Origin: Burkholderiaceae bacterium
Lineage (GTDB): Bacteria > Pseudomonadota > Gammaproteobacteria > Burkholderiales > Burkholderiaceae
NCBI GenBank assembly: GCA_027486025.1
Contig: JAIXPY010000123.1
Coordinates: 1-33,908 of the forward strand
Length of the DNA stretch: 33,908 bases
Reading direction: 5' to 3'
The position numbers were made by a program, and so were the translations under genes. The notes under the pieces were generated by a model, which was not told where the DNA came from, searched no databases, and saw only the letters and a program-made list of their open reading frames with translations. Numbering within the stretch: the first letter of the stretch is position 1; each line of letters starts with the position of its first letter. This document shows, piece after piece, positions 17,923 through 28,866 of this stretch.

Positions 17923-18216
17923 AGCCTTAAAACAAATGTCGTTTTAAAAGACAAAAAACTGATCGCCCAGTTGCCGATAGTAAACCGAATCCCCAACGCT
18001 AGATTCAAGGCCTCCCCAACGCTTCTCAAGCTTGATCCATGATTCGGTCAATAGACCACAATCAACCAGCCTACTTTTATATGAACCGATATGAAATTTG
18101 GCCTTCCCAGCACAATTGGCTTCGCTGATGCTTCGTATTCGAATGTGCGACCTTCGCCCTTGAAGGTGCTTACTAAAGCCTTAACTTAAATGCCTTGGAC
18201 CTAGGTCAACAGGCGC

Positions 18217-18266
18217 TTGCTTCCAAAGTAACTCCCCTGTATACTTGTACAATATATAGAACAAGT
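18217..18266 (+). promoter_or_regulatory. yefM-yoeB promoter and operator
   Basis: TTGCTT (18217-18222)-17 nt-TATACT (18240-18245). Inverted repeat ACTTGT (18243-18248)/ACAAGT (18261-18266) with TGTACA (18246-18251) overlapping the -10. Confidence 0.7.
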
Positions 18267-18279
18267 CACGGAGCACACC

Positions 18280-18537
18280 ATGCGCGTTATTAATTTTTCA
18301 GATGCGAGAACGCAGTTTAAGCAAGTCATTGATCAGGTCGTTGCTGATCAGGATGTTGCCATTATTTCTCGACGGGATGCGGATGATGCTGTGCTGATGT
18401 CGCTCGATACCTATAACAGCATGATGGAAACATTCCATCTATTAAAATCTCCTGCCAACGTAAAACATTTGGAGAAATCATTGAAGCAATATCGCCAAGG
18501 GCAAACCAAAACGAAGGCGCTCGTGGATGCGAAGTAA
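18280..18537 (+). CDS. yefM: Type II antitoxin, Phd/YefM family
   Basis: MRVINFSDARTQFKQVIDQVVADQDVAIISRRDADDAVLMSLDTYNSMMETFHLL. Confidence 0.93.
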   Translation: MRVINFSDARTQFKQVIDQVVADQDVAIISRRDADDAVLMSLDTYNSMMETFHLLKSPANVKHLEKSLKQYRQGQTKTKALVDAK

Positions 18538-18790
18538 GTTGGTTTGGACAAACGCAGCATGGTCAGACTACCTCTATTGGCAAGCTCAAGATAAGAAAAC
18601 CCTCAAACGAATCAATCTATTGATTAAGGATGCCATGCGCGATCCAGAAGATGGGATTGGCAAACCAGAGGTCCTTAAAGAAAGCCTCAGCGGTTTATAT
18701 TCTCGGCGAATTGATGCGGTCAATCGATTGGTTTATGCGGCAACGAAAGACGAGCTCGTCATTATTGCCTGCCGCTATCACTATGAATAG
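18527..18790 (+). CDS. yoeB: Txe/YoeB family mRNA interferase toxin
   Basis: LVWTNAAWSDYLYWQAQDKKTLKRINLLIKD...GKPEVLKESLSGLYSRRIDAVNRLVY...CRYHYE. Confidence 0.95.
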   Translation: MRSKLVWTNAAWSDYLYWQAQDKKTLKRINLLIKDAMRDPEDGIGKPEVLKESLSGLYSRRIDAVNRLVYAATKDELVIIACRYHYE

Positions 18791-18816
18791 CCTCTAGGGC
18801 TAGGATTGCCCCAAAG

Positions 18817-18842
18817 AAAAAGCGCCCCGCAGGACGCTTTTT
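18817..18842. terminator. Bidirectional intrinsic terminator between yoeB (+) and BI-1 gene (-)
   Basis: AAAAAGCG-CCCCGCAGGA-CGCTTTTT hairpin between convergent genes. Confidence 0.8.
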
Positions 18843-18861
18843 CATTTGATAAATCTACTGC

Positions 18862-19563
18862 TTAGTCTCGATCGCCACCCATGATCCCGAAGAGGGCTAG
18901 GAGGTTACTGAAGATGTTGTAGATGTTTAAGTAAATGGCAAGTGTGGCCATCACGTAGTTGGTCTCACCACCATTGACGATGCGCTGTACATCCACCAAG
19001 ATGAATGCAGAGAAGATGGCGATTGCGGCAACCATCAAGGTCAACATCAAGGCAGGGATTTGCAGCCACATATTGGCTACCATCGCCACGATCAGCAGAA
19101 TGACACCCACCATCAAAAACTTACCCATGCTGGTGAAGTCGCGCTTGCTTACCGTAGCAATGCTGGCCATGACCGTGAAGATCAAGGCAGTGCCACCGAA
19201 TGCTCCCATGATGAGGGTTGCACCGTTGGTGTAGCTGCTAAGGGTAAAACCAATCAAACGGGAGAGCATCACGCCCATAAAGAGGGTGAAGGCCAATAGC
19301 AGGACTACGCCTAGGCCACTGTCTTTATTGCGATCAATCGCCCAGAAGAAGCCGAAGGCAGCAGCCATGAAGATCACAAAACCCATAAAGGGACTGCCTT
19401 CAAATAGCCTGAAGCCCATGGCAACACCTAACCAAGCGCCAATGACGGTTGGAACCATGGAAAGTGCCAGAAGGGCATAGGTATTACGCAGTACCCGGTT
19501 ACGGACCTGTGCATTTGCAACTGAGCCTGTCTGCCCAAAGCCGAACGAGTTCAAATCACTCAT
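18862..19563 (-). CDS. Bax inhibitor-1/YccA family membrane protein
   Basis: Seven hydrophobic segments; LRNTYALLALSMVPTVIGAWLGV..., IYLNIYNIFSNLLALFGIMGGDRD. Confidence 0.93.
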   Translation of the reverse strand: MSDLNSFGFGQTGSVANAQVRNRVLRNTYALLALSMVPTVIGAWLGVAMGFRLFEGSPFMGFVIFMAAAFGFFWAIDRNKDSGLGVVLLLAFTLFMGVMLSRLIGFTLSSYTNGATLIMGAFGGTALIFTVMASIATVSKRDFTSMGKFLMVGVILLIVAMVANMWLQIPALMLTLMVAAIAIFSAFILVDVQRIVNGGETNYVMATLAIYLNIYNIFSNLLALFGIMGGDRD

Positions 19564-19737
19564 ATTGACTCCTTTTATCTAATAACGTGAGTCCACCACG
19601 GGACTTTGATAGCAAGTATAGACAAAATCGATTAAATCAAGGGTCTAATCCAATAGGAATAGATAAAATAGGGTTATACCCAGTAAATTCAATGGCTTAG
19701 GGCAAAGGACATGGGGGTAAATACGGATGAAGCAATG

Positions 19738-19825
19738 TATAATCAGCGGGCGTTGGAATGAACGCGTAATACCCGCATCGGCAGCCGATACTTTACAAAT
19801 TTTGGTCAAAAATGGCTGTTTTTTT
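19738..19825 (+). promoter_or_regulatory. ndk leader: -10 TATAAT plus hairpins and terminator-like element
   Basis: TATAAT 19738-19743; GCGGG-CGTT...AACG...CCCGC; ATCGG-CAG-CCGAT (19777-19789) overlapping CAGCC (19782-19786) that pairs with GGCTG (19814-19818), followed by 7 T (19819-19825). Confidence 0.5.
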
Positions 19826-19856
19826 ATTACTATTGAATTAATCACTGGAGTTTTGC

Positions 19857-20282
19857 ATGGCAATGGAGCGCACCCTTTCTATTATTAAACCGGATGCAGT
19901 AGCAAAAAATGTAATCGGACAGATTTATTCTCGTTTTGAGCAAGCCGGCCTCAAAGTCATCGCATCCAAAATGGCGCATTTATCGCAGTCAGAAGCTGAG
20001 CAGTTTTATGCCGTTCATGCAGCCCGCCCATTCTTTAAAGATTTAGTCAGTTTCATGATTTCTGGGCCAGTGATGATTCAGGTATTGCAGGGCGACAACG
20101 CCATTGCGAAGAATCGTGAACTCATGGGTGCAACCGATCCAAAGAAAGCCGACAAGGGCACCATCCGCGCTGACTTTGCAGACAGCATTGATGCCAATGC
20201 GGTACATGGCTCGGATGCGCCAGAAACCGCTGCTGTGGAAATCGCCTTCTTTTTCCCAGGCATGAACATCTTTTCGCGTTAA
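19857..20282 (+). CDS. ndk: Nucleoside diphosphate kinase
   Basis: [32 protein letters not shown]...[43 protein letters not shown]. Confidence 0.98.
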   Translation: MAMERTLSIIKPDAVAKNVIGQIYSRFEQAGLKVIASKMAHLSQSEAEQFYAVHAARPFFKDLVSFMISGPVMIQVLQGDNAIAKNRELMGATDPKKADKGTIRADFADSIDANAVHGSDAPETAAVEIAFFFPGMNIFSR

Positions 20283-20286
20283 TTGA

Positions 20287-21441
20287 TTGACTACCCCGCG
20301 CACAAATCTCCTGGATTTTGACGCTGCCGGTATGGCAGCGTATGTCGCGGGTCTAAATGAAAAACCATTTCGGGCTAAGCAGCTCTTGAATTGGGTTCAC
20401 CAACGCGGCGTTTCCGATATCGCCGCGATGAGTGATCTAGCAAAAACCTTTCGTACTTCCTTAGCCGATCAGGCCGAGATTAAGCCCTTGCCCGTGATAC
20501 GGGAGGAGCAGGCGGTCGATGGCACACGCAAGTGGCTAATCGATGTGGGCGCCAAAGATGCGGTTGAGATGGTATTCATACCGGAAGACGACCGCGGCAC
20601 CTTGTGTATTTCATCGCAGGCCGGTTGTGCAGTGAACTGCCGTTTTTGCTCCACGGGTTATCAAGGGTTCTCACGCAACCTCACTGCCGGTGAAATCATC
20701 GGTCAACTTTGGTATGCCGAGCACGAACTCAAAAAAGACCCGAACGCCATATTACGTTTAGAGCAATACCCAACCCCCGGTTATGTCTACAGTGGCCGTG
20801 TGGTTTCGAACGTGGTGCTGATGGGCATGGGCGAGCCCTTGCTCAATTATGACAATGTGCTGACTGCTTTGCGCTTGATGCTCGATGACAATGCCTATGG
20901 CTTGTCGCGTCGCCGCGTGACGGTATCCACCTCAGGCGTCGTGCCGATGATGGATCGTTTATCGCAAGACTGCCCAGTAGCTTTAGCAGTGTCCTTGCAT
21001 GCCCCCAATGATGCGTTGCGTGATCAGTTGGTGCCACTGAACATTAAATACCCGCTGCGCGAATTACTGGCAGCGTGTGAGCGCTATTTGGAGTTTGCTC
21101 CCCGTGATTTTTTAACCTTTGAATATTGCATGCTCGAGAATGTGAATGACAGCGATGCGCAGGCCAAAGAGTTAATTCGTTTGCTGAGCGGCATTAAATG
21201 CAAGGTCAATCTGATTCCATTTAATCCCTTTCCGGAGTCCGGTCTGACACGCTCTTTGCCACAGCGCGTTCAGGCATTTATGCATTTATTGCAAGATGCG
21301 GGCATGATTGCCACCGTGCGCAAAACCCGCGGCGATGATATTGCTGCGGCATGTGGCCAGCTCGCTGGTGATGTGGTGGATCGGACGCGTGTGCGTGAGC
21401 GGGCGCTCTACGAGCAGCCCATCGAATGGGTCAACCGTTAA
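20287..21441 (+). CDS. rlmN: 23S rRNA (adenine2503-C2)-methyltransferase RlmN
   Basis: TTG start; [27 protein letters not shown] radical-SAM motif; [17 protein letters not shown]. Confidence 0.97.
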   Translation: MTTPRTNLLDFDAAGMAAYVAGLNEKPFRAKQLLNWVHQRGVSDIAAMSDLAKTFRTSLADQAEIKPLPVIREEQAVDGTRKWLIDVGAKDAVEMVFIPEDDRGTLCISSQAGCAVNCRFCSTGYQGFSRNLTAGEIIGQLWYAEHELKKDPNAILRLEQYPTPGYVYSGRVVSNVVLMGMGEPLLNYDNVLTALRLMLDDNAYGLSRRRVTVSTSGVVPMMDRLSQDCPVALAVSLHAPNDALRDQLVPLNIKYPLRELLAACERYLEFAPRDFLTFEYCMLENVNDSDAQAKELIRLLSGIKCKVNLIPFNPFPESGLTRSLPQRVQAFMHLLQDAGMIATVRKTRGDDIAAACGQLAGDVVDRTRVRERALYEQPIEWVNR

Positions 21442-21455
21442 TATTGCATATACCA

Positions 21456-22742
21456 ATGACAGAATCGACCAAAACCATGTCAAATTGCCTGCCTCCTTTA
21501 CCACTCGGTCCATCACCTAAGCGCGCGTCACGCCAATCCGAAGTGGTTTGGGAAAGTGCTCGGATTACGGTCGGCGGTAATGCACCGGTTCGGGTGCAGT
21601 CGATGACCAATACCGATACCGAAGATGCGATTGCAACCGCAATTCAAGTCAAAGAATTAGCACGTGCCGGTTCTGAAATGGTGCGCATTACGGTCAACAC
21701 GCCGGCAGCCGCTGCTGCTGTTCCCTACATTCGGGAGCAGCTCGATAAGATGGGCGTGCACGTACCGCTCATTGGTGACTTTCATTACAACGGGCACACC
21801 TTGCTGAAAGAGCATCCCGAGTGCGCTCGAACCCTATCGAAGTACCGCATCAATCCTGGTAACGTAGGCAAGGGCGCAAAGCGCGATCCCCAGTTTGCAC
21901 AAATGATTGAAGCTGCTTGCGAATACCGCAAACCCATTCGGATTGGGGTGAACTGGGGTAGTCTGGATCAAGAGCTGCTCGCCAGCATCATGGATACCAA
22001 TGCTGCCTTGCCATCGCCCAAATCTGCGCAAGAAGTGATGATCGAGGCCTTGATCCAGTCTGCTTTGCAATCCGCAGAGAAGGCAGAAGAGCTGGGTATG
22101 GATCCCAATCAAATTACGCTATCCTGCAAAGTCAGCAACGTACAAGATTTAGTCGCGGTCTACCGTGACCTGGCGCGCCGCTGCGACTACCCATTGCATT
22201 TGGGCTTAACCGAAGCCGGCATGGGCAGCAAAGGCATTGTGGCATCGACTGCAGCCTTGGCCATCCTATTGCAAGAGGGCATTGGCGATACCATTCGCAT
22301 TTCACTCACGCCCGACCCCGGCGCTCCCCGTGAAAACGAAGTGATTGTGGGTCAAGAGATTTTGCAAACCATGGGTCTGCGTAATTTCACGCCGATGGTG
22401 ATTGCTTGCCCAGGCTGTGGCCGCACGACGAGCACAACCTTTCAGGAATTAGCTGCCAACATTCAGTCGTATTTACGGCAGCAAATGCCCGTGTGGAAAA
22501 AAACCCATCCGGGCGTCGAAGAAATGAACGTCGCTGTGATGGGTTGCATTGTGAATGGCCCGGGCGAGAGTAAGCATGCCAATATTGGTATCTCTTTACC
22601 TGGAACAGGCGAGACACCGGCGGCCCCCGTGTTTGTTGATGGCGTCAAAGTGAAGACGCTCCGCGGTGAATCGATTGCGCAGGACTTCCAGGTGATCGTC
22701 GAAGAGTATGTCAAAACCCGTTACGGCAGTAAGCAAGCATGA
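21456..22742 (+). CDS. ispG: 4-hydroxy-3-methylbut-2-en-1-yl diphosphate synthase (flavodoxin)
   Basis: [79 protein letters not shown] at 21456 preferred over ORF start 21426. Confidence 0.97.
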   Translation: MTESTKTMSNCLPPLPLGPSPKRASRQSEVVWESARITVGGNAPVRVQSMTNTDTEDAIATAIQVKELARAGSEMVRITVNTPAAAAAVPYIREQLDKMGVHVPLIGDFHYNGHTLLKEHPECARTLSKYRINPGNVGKGAKRDPQFAQMIEAACEYRKPIRIGVNWGSLDQELLASIMDTNAALPSPKSAQEVMIEALIQSALQSAEKAEELGMDPNQITLSCKVSNVQDLVAVYRDLARRCDYPLHLGLTEAGMGSKGIVASTAALAILLQEGIGDTIRISLTPDPGAPRENEVIVGQEILQTMGLRNFTPMVIACPGCGRTTSTTFQELAANIQSYLRQQMPVWKKTHPGVEEMNVAVMGCIVNGPGESKHANIGISLPGTGETPAAPVFVDGVKVKTLRGESIAQDFQVIVEEYVKTRYGSKQA

Positions 22743-24046
22743 GTAATCCGAAGTTGCAAAAAATAAACGGCGTGCGGGGCATGAATGACCTGCTGCCTGC
22801 CGATGCGCAGCAGTGGACGCATTTGGAAAATGCCGTGCGCGATCTGACGCGAGCCTATGGCTACGAATTACTCAAAACGCCGATTGTGGAATCCACCCCA
22901 GTCTTTCAGCGTGGCATTGGTGAAGTGACCGACATTGTCGAGAAGGAAATGTATTCCTTTGAAGACCGTTTAAATGGTGAGCAACTTACTTTACGTCCAG
23001 AAGGTACCGCGGCACTCGTGCGCGCAGTGATTGAGCACAATTTGCTCTACGACGGCCCTAAGCGCCTTTGGTATACCGGCCCGATGTTTCGGCATGAGCG
23101 GCCACAGCGGGGGCGCTATCGCCAGTTCCATCAATTTGGTATTGAGGCCTTGGGTTTTGCGGGTCCGGATATTGATGCAGAAATCATCTTAATGGGTCAG
23201 CGCCTATGGGATGAACTGGGTTTGCGCGGCGTGCGCTTAGAAATCAATTCCCTGGGGCAAGCCGATGAGCGTGCGCAGCATCGTGCCGCCTTGATTACCT
23301 ATTTTGAGCAAAACGCAGCTGCATTAGATGCGGATTCACAGCGCCGCCTCAAAACCAACCCCTTGCGTATATTGGATTCGAAAAACCCTGAGATACAAGC
23401 GCTGATTGAAGGCGCGCCGCGGTTGCTGGATTTTCTGGGCACAGAATCCCTAGCGCATTTTGAAGCCGTGCAAGCCTTGCTCAAAGCCAATAACGTACCG
23501 TGCAAAATTAATCCGCGCTTGGTGCGGGGTTTGGATTACTACAACTTAACGGTATTTGAGTGGGTAACCGATGCTCTCGGCGCACAAGGCACGATTGCGG
23601 GCGGTGGTCGTTACGATCCCTTAATCGAGCGTATGGGTGGTAAATCAGCACCAGCATGTGGCTGGGCGATGGGCATGGAGCGTGTACTTGAACTCATGAA
23701 GGTGTCCGAGTCATTGCCGGAGCCCACGAATTTATGCGATGTCTTTGTGTTGCATCAGGGTGGCGAGACCTTGCGTACCGCCTTGGTCGCTGCTGAGGAA
23801 ATGCGCAGTGCCGGTATTGATGTTGTTCTATTTTGCGCACCAGACGGCCAAGCAGCGAGTTTTAAGTCCCAAATGAAGAAAGCCGATGCCAGTGGCGCGG
23901 CGTATGCGGTGATCATTGGCCCCGATGAGCTTGTCCGTAATGAGGCGCAGCTTAAAGATTTGCGTGGTGGTAAAGAGCAGCGCGCTATTGCCTTGGATGG
24001 ATTGCTCGGCACCGTAATTGATGCCTTAGTAGCGACATCCGAATAG
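22739..24046 (+). CDS. hisS: Histidine--tRNA ligase
   Basis: [76 protein letters not shown] overlap. Confidence 0.98.
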   Translation: MSNPKLQKINGVRGMNDLLPADAQQWTHLENAVRDLTRAYGYELLKTPIVESTPVFQRGIGEVTDIVEKEMYSFEDRLNGEQLTLRPEGTAALVRAVIEHNLLYDGPKRLWYTGPMFRHERPQRGRYRQFHQFGIEALGFAGPDIDAEIILMGQRLWDELGLRGVRLEINSLGQADERAQHRAALITYFEQNAAALDADSQRRLKTNPLRILDSKNPEIQALIEGAPRLLDFLGTESLAHFEAVQALLKANNVPCKINPRLVRGLDYYNLTVFEWVTDALGAQGTIAGGGRYDPLIERMGGKSAPACGWAMGMERVLELMKVSESLPEPTNLCDVFVLHQGGETLRTALVAAEEMRSAGIDVVLFCAPDGQAASFKSQMKKADASGAAYAVIIGPDELVRNEAQLKDLRGGKEQRAIALDGLLGTVIDALVATSE

Positions 24047-24085
24047 AATGACGCATTCGTATCGTATTTAATAGCCTGGATCGTT

Positions 24086-24742
24086 ATGCCTTTAGACCTT
24101 GAAGAACAAGAACAACTCGATAGTTTTAAAGCCTTTTGGGAGAAATACCGCTCCGTCATCATGGGCCTCGTTACAGCTGTTTTATTTGTATTTGCCGCCT
24201 ATAACGGTTGGCAATGGTGGAAGAACAGCCAAGCAACCGAAGCCGGTAAGCTCTACGAAACCATGATGGGCTCGATTGAGAAGGGTAATAAAGAGCAAAG
24301 CATGCAAGCAGCAGACGATTTGCAAAAGCAATTTGCTGGCACCAGTTATGCCCCCATGGCCAGTTTGATTGCAGCAAAACTGGCTGCGGATGCCGGTGAT
24401 GCCGCTAAATCCCAAGCCTATCTGCGCTGGGTTTCTGAAAAAGCAGCCAATGAGGGCTACAAAGCCCTGGGTAAATTGCGCTTGGCAACGGCCTTAATGG
24501 ACGAGGGTAGTGCCAAGTCCCTTGCCGAAGCCGATACCATTTTGAAAGGCAAGCCAACCCTTGGATTTGAGCCTTTGTGGCTTGAACGCCGTGGCGACTG
24601 GTATTTAGTGCAGGGTAAAAATACCGATGCAAGGGCTAGTTATTTGCAGGCATGGAAGCTATTGGAAAAATCCAAAGAGTTCCCGCAAGAGGCGCGCAGC
24701 CTTCTGAAAGTAAAGCTGGATGCCGTTGGAGGCATTGAATGA
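24086..24742 (+). CDS. yfgM: YfgM family tetratricopeptide protein (SecYEG-ancillary/BamB-associated)
   Basis: LEEQEQLDSFKAFWEKYRSVIMGLVTAVLFVFAAYNGWQWW; position between hisS and bamB. Confidence 0.88.
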   Translation: MPLDLEEQEQLDSFKAFWEKYRSVIMGLVTAVLFVFAAYNGWQWWKNSQATEAGKLYETMMGSIEKGNKEQSMQAADDLQKQFAGTSYAPMASLIAAKLAADAGDAAKSQAYLRWVSEKAANEGYKALGKLRLATALMDEGSAKSLAEADTILKGKPTLGFEPLWLERRGDWYLVQGKNTDARASYLQAWKLLEKSKEFPQEARSLLKVKLDAVGGIE

Positions 24743-25872
24743 AACGGCTTCTAGGCGCCGCCGCTGTTGCCTTATTAGCAGTAAGCCTCGTCGCTTGCTC
24801 CGGTAAGGCGCGGGTGCGCCAGCCAGCTGAGCTAGTCAAAGTCAGCAACCAGTTTGATTTGGCCCCAGTATGGTCGGTCAGTATTGGCTCATCGGAGCCC
24901 TTTAATTTTCATCCGGCGGTAGCGGGTGATGCGGTGTATGCCGCATCGCGTCGCGGCAGTCTGCGCAAAATTGATGCGCTCAGCGGCAAAACCCTCTGGG
25001 ATGTCACTGTTCCAGAAAAACTCAGCATTGGTCCTGGTTCGGATGGCAAAGTCACTGCAGTCGTGACCTCGGAAGGCGATGTGTTTGCTTACGACGACAC
25101 CGGCAAAAATATTTGGAAGTTTCACATTGGCGGTGAAGTATTGACTGCTCCGATTGTGGCTGGTGGGCTAGTAGTGATTCGCGGTTTAGATAACCGCTTT
25201 GTAGGCCTTGATGCGGCTACCGGTAAGCGCCGCTGGATTTACCAGCGTCAGCAATCGGCCTTGTCCTTGCGTGTTGGTTACGGCATGCTATCGATTAACA
25301 ATGAAGTGATCGTGACTGGCTTTGCAGGCGGAAGGTTTGGCATGATTGGCATTGCCAATGGCGGACTCGTTTGGGAAACCCCCATCTCCTTTCCGAAAGG
25401 CTTCTCCGAAATCGAGCGCCTCAACGACGTAAGTGCAAAGCCGAGTATTGAAGGTGAGCGGATTTGTGCCGTGTCCTACCAGGGCCGGATTGGTTGTGCG
25501 CAAGCGCGCACGGGTACATTAATTTGGTTTAAAGATTTTTCGAGCTTTACTGGCACTACTCAAAGCGCCGATTTTGTCTTTGCAGCGAATGAAAAATCTC
25601 ACGTCACGGCATTTCGGAGCAGTGATGGTGTACAAGTATGGGAGAACACCCAACTGACGTGGCGCGATGTCGGCGAGCCCTTAGCGATTGGACGCGTTGT
25701 CTTAATGGGCGATAAGCAAGGCTATCTACATGCGATGTCGCAGTCGGGCGGCGAGATGCTCGCGCGCATTCGCCATGACACCACGCCAGTGACTGCAGCA
25801 CCGATCGCAGTAGGCGGCTTGATTCTGGTTCAGTCTCAAGGCGGCAAGCTAACAGCGTATAGCCCCAAATGA
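24739..25872 (+). CDS. bamB: Outer membrane assembly lipoprotein BamB (PQQ-like beta-propeller)
   Basis: Lipobox LVACSG; repeated propeller motifs ([28 protein letters not shown]). Confidence 0.94.
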   Translation: MKRLLGAAAVALLAVSLVACSGKARVRQPAELVKVSNQFDLAPVWSVSIGSSEPFNFHPAVAGDAVYAASRRGSLRKIDALSGKTLWDVTVPEKLSIGPGSDGKVTAVVTSEGDVFAYDDTGKNIWKFHIGGEVLTAPIVAGGLVVIRGLDNRFVGLDAATGKRRWIYQRQQSALSLRVGYGMLSINNEVIVTGFAGGRFGMIGIANGGLVWETPISFPKGFSEIERLNDVSAKPSIEGERICAVSYQGRIGCAQARTGTLIWFKDFSSFTGTTQSADFVFAANEKSHVTAFRSSDGVQVWENTQLTWRDVGEPLAIGRVVLMGDKQGYLHAMSQSGGEMLARIRHDTTPVTAAPIAVGGLILVQSQGGKLTAYSPK

Positions 25873-27227
25873 AACCAGTTATCACCATTGTTGGCCGACC
25901 GAACGTCGGCAAATCCACTTTATTCAATCGCTTGACGCGTTCGCGCGATGCCTTGGTTGCCGATTTTTCTGGATTAACTCGCGATCGCCATTACGGCAAT
26001 AGCCGCATTACCTCACGTGAGTTCATTTGTGTGGACACCGGCGGCTTTGAGCCGGTCGCGAAAACCGGCATCGTTGCCGAGATGGCCAAACAAACCAAGC
26101 AAGCCGTAGCTGAATCCGATTTAATTATTTTCTTGGTGGATGGCCGTTTAGGTATGGCGCCGCAAGACCGCGTGATTGCCGACTTTTTACGCAAGACCGG
26201 TCGCCCTGTTGTGTTGGCCGTCAACAAAACCGAAGGCATGTCGCAGGGTGTAGTGACCGCTGATTTTCATGAACTCGGATTGGGTGAGCCGTTTGCCATT
26301 TCATCAGCACATGGTGACGGCGTTAAAACATTGGTCGAAGATGCGCTTGACTCCCTCGGAATACCCGAGCCTGATGACAATGCGGATGCTGATCCCTTAA
26401 CGCCCCGCGCCATGAAAATCGCTGTTGTTGGTCGCCCCAATGTGGGCAAGTCAACGCTGATTAACAAACTCATTGGTGAAGAGCGGGTGATTGCATTTGA
26501 TATGCCGGGCACTACTCGGGATGCGATTGAGGTGCCGTTTGAGCGTAACGGCAAGCCCTACATCTTGATTGATACTGCTGGTTTGCGTCGCCGTGGCAAA
26601 GTGTTTGAGGCAATCGAAAAGTTCTCCGTAGTGAAAACCTTGCAGGCGATTGCCGATGCCAATGTCGTGATCTTGATGCTCGATGCACAGCAAGATATTT
26701 CAGAGCAAGATGCGCACATTGCTGGATTTATTTTAGAAGCAGGCCGCGCCCTGGTCCTAGCCATCAATAAATGGGATGGCGTGGATCACTACGTTAAAGA
26801 GCGCTGCCGAGTTGAGATTGGACAAAAGTTACGCTTCTTGGATTTTGCGAATGTGCATCCCATCTCGGCCATCAAGGGCACCGGTCTTAAAGAGCTCTTC
26901 AAAGACGTCGACTTAGCCTATGCCGCTGCCATGGCTAAATTGCCAACCCCAAGGCTCACGCGTATTTTGGCGGAGGCGGTGGAGCATCAACAGCCTAAGC
27001 GCGTAGGTATGGGCCGTCCTAAATTACGCTATGCCCACCAAGGCGGCATGAATCCACCGATTGTGGTGATCCACGGCAGTGCGCTCAGCGGTGTGACGGA
27101 TAGCTATAAGCGTTATTTAGAAGGGCGCTTTCGGGAGGCATTTAAGCTGCGGGGAACCCCGCTGCGGATCGAAATGCGCACAAATAAAAACCCTTACGTG
27201 GACGCAGATAAGGGCAAAAAGCGTTAA
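25869..27227 (+). CDS. der: Ribosome biogenesis GTPase Der
   Basis: Two G domains, each with [11 protein letters not shown]-like C-terminal domain. Confidence 0.98.
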   Translation: MKPVITIVGRPNVGKSTLFNRLTRSRDALVADFSGLTRDRHYGNSRITSREFICVDTGGFEPVAKTGIVAEMAKQTKQAVAESDLIIFLVDGRLGMAPQDRVIADFLRKTGRPVVLAVNKTEGMSQGVVTADFHELGLGEPFAISSAHGDGVKTLVEDALDSLGIPEPDDNADADPLTPRAMKIAVVGRPNVGKSTLINKLIGEERVIAFDMPGTTRDAIEVPFERNGKPYILIDTAGLRRRGKVFEAIEKFSVVKTLQAIADANVVILMLDAQQDISEQDAHIAGFILEAGRALVLAINKWDGVDHYVKERCRVEIGQKLRFLDFANVHPISAIKGTGLKELFKDVDLAYAAAMAKLPTPRLTRILAEAVEHQQPKRVGMGRPKLRYAHQGGMNPPIVVIHGSALSGVTDSYKRYLEGRFREAFKLRGTPLRIEMRTNKNPYVDADKGKKR

Positions 27228-27258
27228 TTTCACGCCTGCTAATCCAGCGCTATTTCAG

Positions 27259-27290
27259 GTTTGGCAAAAGTTTGGCAGGCGGTATATATT
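27259..27290 (+). promoter_or_regulatory. Putative hfq promoter with tandem GTTTGGCA repeat
   Basis: TTGGCA (27261-27266)-18 nt-TATATT (27285-27290); GTTTGGCA at 27259-27266 and 27270-27277, 11-bp period. Confidence 0.45.
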
Positions 27291-27386
27291 AATAACCGTA
27301 GGGCGATGTTCGTTTGTTGTGTAGCCCCCGGCGTTACCTGAATAAAAGCAAGACTCCCACACATCCAATAATGAACAAGGAGCAGT

Positions 27387-27632
27387 ATGAATAGCAATAA
27401 GACCCAATTACTTCAGGATCCCTTCCTGAATACTTTGCGCAAAGAGCACGTTCCGGTATCGATTTACCTCGTCAACGGCATTAAGTTGCAAGGCAATATT
27501 GAATCCTTTGATCAGTACGTCGTTTTGTTGCGTAACACCGTCACACAAATGGTCTACAAACACGCCATTTCCACCATCGTGCCGGCGCGTGCAGTTACGT
27601 TCCGTGCGGATGAGGACGAGCCTTCTGCATAA
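27387..27632 (+). CDS. hfq: RNA chaperone Hfq
   Basis: [66 protein letters not shown] upstream. Confidence 0.98.
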   Translation: MNSNKTQLLQDPFLNTLRKEHVPVSIYLVNGIKLQGNIESFDQYVVLLRNTVTQMVYKHAISTIVPARAVTFRADEDEPSA

Positions 27633-28866
27633 AACTGGCATTGATCCCGTTCGAGCGGTCCTGGTAGGAGTCGATTCGGGGCGAGAGGATTTCCCCGATA
27701 GCATGGCTGAACTCAGTCTACTGGCGGATAGCGCAGGCTCTATCCCAGTAGCGAGTGTTGTGGCCCGTAAAGGCCGCACCGATCCCGCCTTATTTGTTGG
27801 GTCCGGCAAGGCCAATGAAATCAAGCGGGCCCTGGAAGACAACGACGCAGAGCTCGTTATCTTTAATCACCCCTTATCGCCAAGCCAGCAACGCAATTTA
27901 GAGCGCCACCTCGGTCACCATGTGATGGACCGCACCGGTTTGATATTGGATATTTTTTCGCAGCGCGCCCAAAGCCACATTGGTAAAACACAGGTAGAGT
28001 TGGCCCAGGTGCGCTATCGGATGTCACGCTTAGTGCGTGCCTGGAGTCACTTAGAGCGCCAAAAGGGTGGTATTGGTTTGCGCGGCGGCCCTGGCGAAAC
28101 CCAGATGGAGCTCGATCGTCGCATGCTGGCAACCAAAGCCAAACGCCTTGAGCTTGAGCTGGAGAAGTTGCAACGCCAGCAGCGCACCCAGCGTCGATCC
28201 CGTAGCCGTAAGGACGTGTTCTCGGTTTCCTTAGTGGGTTACACCAATGCAGGTAAATCGACCTTGTTTAATGCCTTAACCAAGGCCGATACCTATGCCG
28301 CTGACCAGCTCTTCGCCACCCTAGATACCACTTCGCGCCGCGTGTTTTTGCCTGAAGTGGGGTCGATTGTCGTCTCCGATACAGTTGGATTTATCCGTGA
28401 TTTGCCGCATCAGTTGGTGGAGGCCTTTCGGGCGACCTTGGATGAGACTATCCATGCCGACTTAATATTGCATGTGATTGACGCTTGTAGCCCGGTGGCC
28501 AAGGAGCAGCAGGCCCAGGTTGAGGCGGTTTTGGCTGAAATTGGGGCTGATTCCATTCCCCGGCTCGAGGTGATGAATAAGATTGACCTAATGCCCCAGA
28601 CCTTTACGAAAGGGCCCATGGTTGTAAGGGATATTGAGGGTCAGCCTAGCCGCATTTATCTGTCGGCGCAAACAGGGCTGGGCCTTGATTTACTGAGGGA
28701 AACTCTCGCTCAAAGCGCTGTAATGACTGATAGAATTAGGGATGAGCACAGCCGACCCAAGTCGCAATTGACTACGGAGGAGCTGTTGGCCCCTATGACA
28801 GAACGACCTGATTCCGCTGAATTTAACCCGATTCCACTAAAACACTATTTACCCCATGATGCGTAG
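27610..28866 (+). CDS. hflX: GTPase HflX
   Basis: [29 protein letters not shown]. Likely start ATG 27610 (or GTG 27604), overlapping the hfq 3' end; the track's ORF start at 27499 lies inside hfq. Confidence 0.95.
   Translation: MRTSLLHKTGIDPVRAVLVGVDSGREDFPDSMAELSLLADSAGSIPVASVVARKGRTDPALFVGSGKANEIKRALEDNDAELVIFNHPLSPSQQRNLERHLGHHVMDRTGLILDIFSQRAQSHIGKTQVELAQVRYRMSRLVRAWSHLERQKGGIGLRGGPGETQMELDRRMLATKAKRLELELEKLQRQQRTQRRSRSRKDVFSVSLVGYTNAGKSTLFNALTKADTYAADQLFATLDTTSRRVFLPEVGSIVVSDTVGFIRDLPHQLVEAFRATLDETIHADLILHVIDACSPVAKEQQAQVEAVLAEIGADSIPRLEVMNKIDLMPQTFTKGPMVVRDIEGQPSRIYLSAQTGLGLDLLRETLAQSAVMTDRIRDEHSRPKSQLTTEELLAPMTERPDSAEFNPIPLKHYLPHDA

Noticed and set aside
6872-18092. 12-bp direct repeat ATGAACCGATAT near 6872 and 18081 flanking the metal region
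   Set aside because: About tens of 12-bp matches are expected by chance in 34 kb; no supporting integrase or longer identity.
18090-18185. tRNA-like string TATTCGAATGTGCGACCTTCGCCC...GAAGGT between the Crp and yefM genes
   Set aside because: T-stem and anticodon stems do not pair; cannot be folded into a tRNA, at most a very degraded relic.
18198-18207. 10-bp palindrome GACCTAGGTC upstream of yefM
   Set aside because: Ten-bp palindromes are expected dozens of times in this window; the promoter/operator nearer the gene is better supported.
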